This document shows positions 7,310-11,764 of a stretch of 11,764 nt of DNA, piece by piece; position 1 is the stretch's first letter; every line of letters starts with the position of its first letter. A model generated the notes under the pieces. That model saw only the letters and a list, made by a program, of their open reading frames with translations, was not told where the DNA came from and did no database searches. The DNA lies in the NCBI GenBank assembly GCA_046756245.1, contig JBHHVZ010000089.1, forward strand, positions 1-11,764, written 5' to 3'. The stretch is from G021776435 sp046756245. GTDB taxonomy: Bacteria > Pseudomonadota > Alphaproteobacteria > Caulobacterales > Parvularculaceae. The translations under genes and the position numbers were made by a program.

Positions 7310-8373
7310 ACGCCGTCACTCCGATCCGCGCCGCTGTCGACGTCGCCCTTGCCGACGGAAGCGAAGCGCGCGCCTGGGATGCTTACGTAGACGCAGCGCC
7401 GGAGGCGGGATTCTTCCACCGCTGGGGTTGGGGCGAGGTCGCGCGCGCAGCCTACGGCCATGAGCCGGTGCGCCTCGTCGCGCGCGAGGAAGGCGGGATC
7501 ACCGGCGTTCTGCCGCTTGTCGACGTGAAAAGTCCGCTGCTCGGCCGCGCGCTGATTTCGTCCGCCTTTACTGTCGGCGGCGGCGTCGCCGCCGACAATG
7601 CGCACGCCGCCGCCGCTCTCGCCGACGCATCGATTGAGCAGGGCCGCAGGCTTGGCGCGCGCTATGTGGAACTGCGCGGCGCCCATGCTGCGTTTCCGTT
7701 CTGGAAGACCAAAAAAGGCGTCTATGCCGGCTTTTGCAAAGCCATTCCCGAAGACGAAGCCGAAAATCTCGCCATGATTCCGCGCAAGCGCCGCGCCGAG
7801 ATCAGAAAGGCCCTCGCCGCCGCAGAATCCGGCGCGCTCAGGGTTCGCTACGATGGCGAGGCGGATGCGTTCTACGCGCTTTACGCACGGTCGATGCGCG
7901 ATCACGGCACGCCGGTCTTCCCGAAGCGTTACTTACGCGAAATCCTGCGCCATTTCCGGAACGAAACCGAAATCGCAGTCGTCGACCATGAGGGCGAACC
8001 CGTAGCGGCGCTAGTGAGTTTTTATTTTCGCGACCGCGTCATGCCTTATTACGCCGGCGCCGCGCCGGCGGCGCGCAAGACCCGCGCGCTCGATTATCTC
8101 TACTGGATGCAGATGCGCCGGGCCGTGACGCGCGGCGCGCGTCTGTTTGATTTCGGGCGCAGCAAATACGGTTCCGGCGCGTTCGACTATAAAACCTATT
8201 GGGGGTTCGAACCGGTCGCGCTCGAGTATCAGTACGCGTTGCTGGACGCGCGCGAAACGCCGAATGTCAATCCTGACAATCCGAAATTTTCAATGGCCGC
8301 GCGCGTCTGGCGGCGCCTGCCGCTGCCCCTCGCCAATGCGCTGGGGCCGCTGGCGGCGTGCAACTTTGCATGA
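7306..8373 (+). CDS. FemAB-like (GNAT-fold) transferase, XrtA/PEP-CTERM locus type
   Basis: Cytoplasmic transferase of 355 aa related to FemAB peptidyl/aminoacyl transferases, here probably acylating or aminoacylating a free amine on the sugar precursor. It has two GNAT-like halves: an N-terminal lobe with GFFHRWGWGEV (35-45) and a C-terminal lobe with the conserved FDFGRSKYGSGAFDYKTYWGF run (281-301), the strongest family signature. The C-terminal segment PNVNPDNPKFS...RRLPLPLANALGPL matches the tail of PEP-CTERM-associated FemAB proteins. The gene overlaps the deacetylase stop by four bases and has a very strong GGAGGGAGG (7293-7301) ahead of ATG 7306. Following a deacetylase, it would be well placed to re-modify the newly exposed amine; that coupling is inference. 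The true donor substrate cannot be read from the sequence. Confidence 0.9.
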   Translation: MNAVTPIRAAVDVALADGSEARAWDAYVDAAPEAGFFHRWGWGEVARAAYGHEPVRLVAREEGGITGVLPLVDVKSPLLGRALISSAFTVGGGVAADNAHAAAALADASIEQGRRLGARYVELRGAHAAFPFWKTKKGVYAGFCKAIPEDEAENLAMIPRKRRAEIRKALAAAESGALRVRYDGEADAFYALYARSMRDHGTPVFPKRYLREILRHFRNETEIAVVDHEGEPVAALVSFYFRDRVMPYYAGAAPAARKTRALDYLYWMQMRRAVTRGARLFDFGRSKYGSGAFDYKTYWGFEPVALEYQYALLDARETPNVNPDNPKFSMAARVWRRLPLPLANALGPLAACNFA

Positions 8374-8383
8374 GCAGAGCTCC

Positions 8384-9592
8384 ATGACAGGAAAACCGGA
8401 AATCCTCTTTCTTTCCCATCGGATTCCCTTTCCGCCGGACAAGGGCGACAAGATCCGCTCGTGGCGATTGCTTGGGCATTTGTGCGAACGGTTCCGGGTG
8501 CATCTCGCCTGCTTTGTCGACGACAGCGCCGACTTCATCCATCAAAGCGCGCTTGAGGCGGTTTGCGAAAGCGTCGCGCTGGTTCCCCTCGATCCGCTTT
8601 TTGCGCGGGCGCGCAGCGTTGTCGGTTTTATCACCGGCGAGGCGCTGACCTTTCCCTATTACCGCGACCAACGCATGGCGGAACATTCAGCGCGTTTGCG
8701 CGCCAGGCCGCTCGCAGCGGAAATCGCCTTTTCATCCGCCATGGCGCCCTATCTTGAAGAAGCGGTGGAAGGGCGGCCGCGCATTGTCGATTTCTGCGAC
8801 GCCGACTCGATGAAATGGCGCCAGTACGCCGCGCGCGCCAAAGGGCCGATGCGATTCGTGTACGCCCGCGAGGCGATGCTGCTGGCTGAAGCGGAAAACG
8901 CAATCGCCGGCTGGGCCGAGGCGCGGTTTGCAATTACGCCGGTCGAAGCCGCCGTTTTCAACGACCGTCCCGGCGTGGACGCAAAGGTCGACTGGTGGGC
9001 GAACGGGGTCGATGCGAATTATTTTGATCCGGCGTTCGGTTACGCGCCCCTCGACAGGACCGCCGACGTTATTTTCACCGGCGCGATGGACTATCAGCCG
9101 AATATGGACGCGGTCGCATGGTTCGTGCGGGAGATCTGGCCGACGGTGCGTCAGCGCAGACCGGATTCGCGGTTCGCCGTGATCGGTCCGCGTCCGGCCC
9201 GGGCGCTGCGCGCGCTCGACGGCCGCAACGGCGTCATCGTGACCGGACGCGTCGACGATGTCAGGCCCTGGCTTGCGCAGGCCGGCGCCGTCGTCGCGCC
9301 GATGCGGATTGCCCGCGGCGTTCAGAACAAGGTGCTCGAAGCGATGGCGATGGCCCGCCCGGTGATCGCAACACAGGCTGCGGCGGAGGGGATCGAGGCC
9401 GAACCGGGCGCCGATCTCATTGTCGCCGACGCCGCGCCCGCCTTCGCCGAAGCGCTCTCGACGGTCCTGGAAGCGCCGGAAAAAGCAGCCGCGCTCGGCC
9501 GTTCGGCCCGTGTGCGTGTCTGCGAAGGCTATGAATGGGCTGCGCGCCTTCGCCGGTTCGACGCTGCGCTGGAACGGCTAGGGGTTGCCTGA
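8384..9592 (+). CDS. Glycosyltransferase family 4 protein, PEP-CTERM/XrtA-associated (TIGR03087-like)
   Basis: GT-B fold sugar transferase of 402 aa, presumably adding one sugar to the lipid-linked EPS repeat unit at the cytoplasmic face of the inner membrane. The N-terminal acceptor domain begins EILFLSHRIPFPPDKGDKIRSW (7-28), a signature of the XrtA-associated transferase. Inter-domain sequence VDWWANGVDANYFDP (202-216) leads into the donor-binding domain with FTGAMDYQPNMDAV (231-244), VTGRVDDVRPWL (286-297) and RGVQNKVLEAMAMARPVI (311-328). The last of these holds the Glu-rich nucleotide-sugar contact region of GT4 enzymes. ATG 8384 is chosen because everything upstream in that frame is the FemAB gene read out of phase. 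The gap to the FemAB stop is 10 bases and the Shine-Dalgarno is weak. This is the last recognisable gene of the EPS block. Sugar specificity is unknown. Confidence 0.9.
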   Translation: MTGKPEILFLSHRIPFPPDKGDKIRSWRLLGHLCERFRVHLACFVDDSADFIHQSALEAVCESVALVPLDPLFARARSVVGFITGEALTFPYYRDQRMAEHSARLRARPLAAEIAFSSAMAPYLEEAVEGRPRIVDFCDADSMKWRQYAARAKGPMRFVYAREAMLLAEAENAIAGWAEARFAITPVEAAVFNDRPGVDAKVDWWANGVDANYFDPAFGYAPLDRTADVIFTGAMDYQPNMDAVAWFVREIWPTVRQRRPDSRFAVIGPRPARALRALDGRNGVIVTGRVDDVRPWLAQAGAVVAPMRIARGVQNKVLEAMAMARPVIATQAAAEGIEAEPGADLIVADAAPAFAEALSTVLEAPEKAAALGRSARVRVCEGYEWAARLRRFDAALERLGVA

Positions 9593-9656
9593 ACGCCGGC
9601 GAGTTCGCTTTTCGCGCGTAACATCAGACGAGACCATTGCAGCGCAACATAGCGCG

Positions 9657-9670
9657 CGCGGCGCGCCGCG
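9657..9670. repeat. 14-bp perfect GC palindrome in the post-operon spacer
   Basis: CGCGGCGCGCCGCG is self-complementary over its whole length and lies 65 bases after the glycosyltransferase stop, within a longer run of alternating GC. No T-run follows, so it is not a standard terminator. It could weakly impede transcription or be a chance effect of local GC content. Confidence 0.3.
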
Positions 9671-9700
9671 GACGGAATTGCGCGCCAATTATCGAGTCGC

Positions 9701-9727
9701 TTGGATTCAAGCCGTGCAGGCGCTAAG
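9701..9727 (+). promoter_or_regulatory. Possible promoter for the membrane-protein gene
   Basis: A TTGGAT box (9701-9706) and a CTAAGC box (9722-9727) are separated by 15 bases and lie 37 bases before ATG 9765. Both match the sigma-70 consensus only partly and the spacing is short. The 172-base gap from the EPS block makes a separate promoter plausible, but this is a weak call. Confidence 0.25.
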
Positions 9728-9751
9728 CTGGCGTTCGCAAGTCGTTGGGTC

Positions 9752-9758
9752 AAAGGGG
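9752..9758 (+). promoter_or_regulatory. Ribosome binding site for ATG 9765
   Basis: AAAGGGGG-type sequence six to seven bases upstream of ATG 9765. It supports this start over the in-frame ATG-less upstream extension to 9585, which is Arg-rich, overlaps the glycosyltransferase end and has no membrane character. Confidence 0.6.
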
Positions 9759-9764
9759 GTTGGC

Positions 9765-10226
9765 ATGATCCGCATTCTGCTTCCGCTCGCCGTCATTGCG
9801 GCGCTGCTTTTCGCTCCAATCTTTGAGGATAAGGTCAGGGGCTCTGAAATCGGCGACACTGTAACGCTGACAGGTTACCACTATGTGGGTGACACATTAA
9901 ATTGCTGGCTGGATCGAAATTTTTCGATCAGCGGCGATTGCGCGCCCGAAGCCGGCAATAAAGGCCTCGCGATCTTCGCCGCGGTTTTCGTTTCGGCGGT
10001 CGCCGCCGTGCTTGGCGTGCTCGGCCTGTTGCCGGTGATCGGACGGCTGACGAGTTTCATCACCATGCTGGCGGGGGTCGTCGTGATTGCAGCCGTGGGC
10101 TATTTCGCCCTCATTACGATGGGCAGCGACGAGGGGCTCGCGGGCGTTCAGTGGGGCTCCTATCTCGCGGGGGGCGGAGGCCTCCTCACCCTCATATCGG
10201 GACTTGCGGGTTCGCGAGGGCGCTAG
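9765..10226 (+). CDS. Unrecognised four-helix membrane protein
   Basis: Small hydrophobic protein of 153 aa that I do not recognise. Four likely membrane helices are visible at about 3-20, 67-92, 97-119 and 126-148. Between helices 1 and 2 is a ~45-residue polar loop (EDKVRGSEIGDTVTLTGYHY onward) with two cysteines, C47 and C59. If helix 1 is an uncleaved anchor the loop would face the periplasm and could hold a disulphide. The fourth helix is Gly-rich (SYLAGGGGLLTLISGLAG). The start has a good Shine-Dalgarno. The gene stands 172 bases after the EPS block on the same strand and ends at a strong terminator, so it may be either the last gene of the operon or its own unit. Codon use resembles its neighbours. 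No function can be assigned from the sequence. Confidence 0.7.
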   Translation: MIRILLPLAVIAALLFAPIFEDKVRGSEIGDTVTLTGYHYVGDTLNCWLDRNFSISGDCAPEAGNKGLAIFAAVFVSAVAAVLGVLGLLPVIGRLTSFITMLAGVVVIAAVGYFALITMGSDEGLAGVQWGSYLAGGGGLLTLISGLAGSRGR

Positions 10227-10257
10227 CTTTTCTCGATTTCCGGATTCGGTTTCGAAT

Positions 10258-10290
10258 AAAGCGCCGCCGATAAGGCGGCGCTTTGTTTAA
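10258..10290 (+). terminator. Rho-independent terminator after the membrane-protein gene
   Basis: A perfect 11-bp stem, AAAGCGCCGCC (10258-10268) and GGCGGCGCTTT (10274-10284), with loop GATAA, is followed by GTTTAATT. It lies 31 bases after the stop at 10226 and would end transcription of the plus-strand genes. The A-tract on the 5' side means it could also work on the minus strand, against the convergent carbonic anhydrase gene. Confidence 0.85.
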
Positions 10291-10323
10291 TTGATTAAGA
10301 ACTTATAACGAGCACGGAATGTT

Positions 10324-10361
10324 CCCTCTCCCCCTTGGGGGAGAGGGCTAGGGTGAGGGGG
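10324..10361 (+). repeat. Palindromic intergenic repeat, unit A
   Basis: CCCTCTCCCCC (10324-10334) pairs with GGGGGAGAGGG (10337-10347) and is followed by CTAGGGTGAGGGGG. This is the 'CTCTCCCC...GGGTGAGGGG' element frequently seen between genes in alphaproteobacteria. A related unit lies 30 bases downstream in the opposite orientation. The stretch 10291-10503 contains no gene; it holds these repeats plus unremarkable sequence. Confidence 0.8.
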
Positions 10362-10391
10362 TAGGCGAGTCCGTGTAACTCACTGATTCAC

Positions 10392-10452
10392 CTTCCCCCT
10401 CACCCGGAAACCGCTTTGCGGTTTCCGACCTCTCCCCGAAGGGGAGAGGTGG
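10392..10452 (-). repeat. Palindromic intergenic repeat, unit B, inverted, with an extra inner hairpin
   Basis: Read on the minus strand this repeats unit A: stem ACCTCTCCCC/GGGGAGAGGT (10428-10450, loop of 3), then GGGTGAGGGGG (complement of 10395-10405). Between the two lies a 21-base hairpin at 10406-10426, GGAAACCGC-TTT-GCGGTTTCC, which replaces the CTA found at that place in unit A. Units A and B face each other across 10362-10391 between two convergent genes. Confidence 0.8.
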
Positions 10453-10503
10453 AGGCCAGAAGGCGTCGCATGAGTCATAATTCGCGCAGCTAGGCATCAG
10501 TCG

Positions 10504-11076
10504 TCACTCATCTTCGTCCAGCGCTTTTAAAGCGGTGGCGTGGGCTTGCAGCGCAGCGGTATGGGTTCGGGCTTCCTCGACATAATGCGCCGACCCCAGG
10601 AGTGCGTATTTATCCTCGCCTTCGCGCAGCTCGCGGAATTTACGCGCCGGCATGCCCGCCCACATCTCGCCGGCCGGCACGATCTTTTTCGGCCCGAGAA
10701 AAGCGCCGGCGGCGAGGAATCCGCCCGACTTGACGACCGAGCCGTCGAGCATGGTCGCATGCATGCCGACGAAACCGCTGTCCTCGACGGTTGCGCCGTG
10801 CAACAGGCATTTGTGGCCGATGAGCGCGTTTTCGCCGATGAGCGTCGGCACGCCGCCGATCTCCGGCTCGTCGGCGTGAATGACCGTACCGTCCTGCACG
10901 TTCGAGCCCGCACCGACGACGATCCTGTTCGAATCGCCGCGCAAGACGCAGCCATACCAGACGGAGGCGTTTTCATGTACTTCGACGTCGCCGCACACCA
11001 CCGCGCCCGGCGCGATGAAAGCGGTCTCGTGAATTTTCGGTTTCTTGTCGCCGATGGCGAAGATGAGGGGTTTCAT
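10504..11076 (-). CDS. Gamma-carbonic anhydrase-like hexapeptide-repeat protein (YrdA/PaaY family)
   Basis: Left-handed beta-helix protein of 190 aa. Hexapeptide repeats run from about residue 14 to 135 (for example AFIAPGAVVCGDVEV, ASVWYGCVLRGDSN, LIGENALIGHKC). The three metal-ligand histidines of the gamma class are present: H67 in VIHADE, and H88 and H93 in IGHKCLLHG. After the helix, a C-terminal alpha-helix (about 146-188) with many Ala would pack along the prism in a homotrimer. The acidic catalytic loop of archaeal Cam is absent, as is usual for YrdA/PaaY-like proteins, so carbonic anhydrase activity is uncertain. ATG 11076 is preferred because MKPLIFAIGDKKP is the normal beginning; a GTG at 11121 would add 15 unlikely residues. 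A TATAAA on the minus strand just upstream (11110-11115) may be part of its promoter. It converges on the EPS-side genes and appears functionally unrelated. Confidence 0.92.
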   Translation of the reverse strand: MKPLIFAIGDKKPKIHETAFIAPGAVVCGDVEVHENASVWYGCVLRGDSNRIVVGAGSNVQDGTVIHADEPEIGGVPTLIGENALIGHKCLLHGATVEDSGFVGMHATMLDGSVVKSGGFLAAGAFLGPKKIVPAGEMWAGMPARKFRELREGEDKYALLGSAHYVEEARTHTAALQAHATALKALDEDE

Positions 11077-11141
11077 GGGACGGTTCCGTTTTGTTGCGGC
11101 TTGCGGCGCTTTATAATGCACACCTTAACGCCGATGCGGAT

Positions 11142-11165
11142 TTGCATGAAGCGTTGCATGCAGCG
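11142..11165. repeat. 12-bp tandem direct repeat upstream of the carbonic anhydrase-like gene
   Basis: TTGCATGAAGCG (11142-11153) is followed immediately by TTGCATGCAGCG (11154-11165), identical at 11 of 12 positions. It lies about 65-90 bases upstream of ATG 11076, where a regulator could bind, but no known operator is recognised. Confidence 0.5.
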
Positions 11166-11178
11166 CGCAAAGCTTCGC

Positions 11179-11247
11179 TGTCATTCCGGGGCCGGCGAAG
11201 CTGGAACCCGGAAGCCAGAAACTGGGTTGGCAGCGGACCCGGAATGA
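11179..11247. repeat. Palindromic 'TCATTCCGGG' repeat, decayed copy
   Basis: Terminal arms TCATTCCGGG (11181-11190) and CCCGGAATGA (11238-11247) are perfect 10-bp inverted repeats. The inner arm GAACCCGGAAGCCAG (11204-11218) matches the other copy at 14 of 15 positions, but its partner arm is degraded. The first 14 bases (11179-11192) are identical to the left end of the copy at 11593. It ends ten bases from the GIY-YIG stop codon. Confidence 0.8.
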
Positions 11248-11256
11248 AAAAAGGCG

Positions 11257-11550
11257 TTATCGGTTGAGCGTCAGATAGAGATCGTCCCAGTTCGAGTTTA
11301 CGGATTCGATTAGTTCAAGTTTCCACTTGCGCCGCCATTTCTTAAGTTCTTTTTCGCGAGCGATGGCGTATCGCACGTCATCGAATGTTTCGTAATAGGC
11401 AAGCAACTTGACGCCGTATTTGCGGGTGAATAACGAGCCGCGCCCTTCCTTGTGCGCAAATGTGCGGGCGTGGATATTGTTCGTCACGCCGATATAAAGC
11501 GTGCCGTTTCGTTTGCTTGCAAGCATGTAGACATAATAAGTCTTGCGCAT
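11257..11550 (-). CDS. Single-domain GIY-YIG nuclease-like protein
   Basis: Small protein of 97 aa consisting of one GIY-YIG domain. The first half of the signature is YVYML (6-10), the second is LYIGVT (18-23). A basic helix with NNIHARTFAHKEG (24-36) follows, then the E/R-rich AIAREKELKKWRRKWK (62-77) and the closing NSNWDDL, which corresponds to the NPEWxDL motif of this family. Start ATG 11550 has only a weak GAAAG upstream. Such stand-alone proteins are often multi-copy in alphaproteobacteria and their role is unclear; a nuclease acting on branched or nicked DNA is the family expectation. The gene is flanked on both sides by copies of one palindromic repeat family (11179-11247 and 11593-11689), with only 10 and 42 bases between, so gene and repeats may form a unit. 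Confidence 0.9.
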   Translation of the reverse strand: MRKTYYVYMLASKRNGTLYIGVTNNIHARTFAHKEGRGSLFTRKYGVKLLAYYETFDDVRYAIAREKELKKWRRKWKLELIESVNSNWDDLYLTLNR

Positions 11551-11592
11551 GTCGCTTTCATAGCAATCTTACTTTTCCGTGTCAGCGCACCC

Positions 11593-11689
11593 TGTCATTC
11601 CGGGGCCGCGCATAGCGCGGAACCCGGAATCCAGTCTGCGACTCGGCTTCTGGATTCCGGGTTCGGCCTTCGGCCGCCCCGGAATGACA
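11593..11689. repeat. Palindromic 'TCATTCCGGG' repeat, intact copy
   Basis: Nested, nearly full palindrome of 97 bases. Outer arms TGTCATTCCGGGGC (11593-11606) and GCCCCGGAATGACA (11676-11689) match perfectly over 14 bp. Inner arms GAACCCGGAATCCAG (11620-11634) and CTGGATTCCGGGTTC (11650-11664) match perfectly over 15 bp. Between outer and inner arms sit two small hairpins: CCGCGC-ATA-GCGCGG (11606-11620) and CGGCC-TTC-GGCCG (11664-11676). The whole could fold as a cross-shaped structure in single-stranded DNA or RNA. Confidence 0.88.
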
Positions 11690-11709
11690 ATGAGCTCGGA
11701 ATAACAGAA

Positions 11710-11764
11710 TGGCCTGTCCCCGGTTTAGTGGACACATAGTTAAGCTAACGCCATCTTCTCCTCG
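11710..11764 (-). mobile_element. End of an IS3-like insertion sequence (truncated by the window)
   Basis: TGTCC-CCGGTTTAGT-GGACA (11715-11734) resembles the ends of IS3-family elements known in proteobacteria, and is followed inward by the last codons of a minus-strand reading frame. The exact outer boundary, TG at 11710 or at 11715, cannot be decided without the other end or the target duplication. The match is from memory and short, so it is only moderately sure. Confidence 0.55.
11740..11764 (-). CDS. C-terminal end of an IS3-family transposase (partial)
   Basis: Minus-strand codons read EEKMALA then TAA (stop at 11740-11742). I recall IS3-family OrfB proteins ending in a sequence of the form SLGYLTPMEFEEKMALA, so these are probably the last seven residues of the DDE transposase, with the rest beyond the window. 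Only seven residues are visible, so the call depends on the adjoining terminal repeat and on the spacing expected for such an element. Confidence 0.45.

Noticed and set aside
8147..8383. Upstream extension of the glycosyltransferase by 79 residues
   Set aside because: It is the FemAB gene read in another frame; the glycosyltransferase family begins at EILFLSHR just after ATG 8384.
10290..10500. Possible CRISPR array or small RNA in the repeat-rich spacer
   Set aside because: Only two repeat units in inverted orientation, with no regular spacers and no cas genes; they are palindromic intergenic repeats.
10540..11247. Plus-strand open frame of 235 codons opposite the carbonic anhydrase-like gene
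   Set aside because: The minus strand encodes a clear hexapeptide-repeat protein with three metal-ligand histidines; the plus frame has no features and runs through an intergenic repeat.
11452..11739. Plus-strand open frame of 95 codons across the intact palindrome
   Set aside because: It is antisense to the GIY-YIG start and then runs through the palindromic repeat and IS end; no protein character.

Overview
The window looks like chromosomal DNA from a GC-rich alphaproteobacterium. The evidence is the strong G/C bias at third codon positions, the long spurious antisense open frames typical of such genomes, and palindromic 'TCATTCCGGG...' and 'CCTCTCCCC...GGTGAGGGG' intergenic repeats of a kind common in that class. 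No rRNA or housekeeping marker allows a finer placement.

Positions 36-9592 carry a tightly packed, same-strand block of eight genes. I recognise them as the exopolysaccharide part of an XrtA (EpsH-type exosortase)/PEP-CTERM locus. In order they are: a Wza-type export lipoprotein, a Wzz/EpsF-type chain-length protein, a split BY-type tyrosine autokinase, an outer-membrane beta-barrel protein, an ExeA-like AAA ATPase with a long extra C-terminal tail, a polysaccharide deacetylase with a DUF3473-type C-terminus, a FemAB-like acyl/aminoacyl transferase, and a family-4 glycosyltransferase. Several junctions are ATGA overlaps or overlap by a few bases, so the block is probably one operon. The proposed division of labour is as follows. 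The glycosyltransferase, deacetylase and FemAB protein build and decorate the polymer. The chain-length protein and kinase control polymerisation. The lipoprotein and beta-barrel form the exit route. The ATPase probably energises or regulates the envelope machinery. No exosortase, initiating glycosyltransferase, flippase, polymerase or PEP-CTERM substrate is in the window; if present they lie upstream of position 1 or elsewhere.

Positions 9593-10290 hold a short leader with possible promoter sequences, an unrecognised four-helix membrane protein, and a clear Rho-independent terminator. Positions 10291-10503 have no gene but contain two related palindromic repeat units in inverted orientation. 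Downstream on the minus strand are a gamma-class carbonic anhydrase-like hexapeptide-repeat protein and a small single-domain GIY-YIG protein.

The GIY-YIG gene is bracketed by two copies of a second palindromic repeat family, one nearly perfect and one decayed. This is the arrangement that most deserves a second look. The last ~55 bases appear to be the end of an IS3-like insertion sequence, including the last codons of its transposase on the minus strand.
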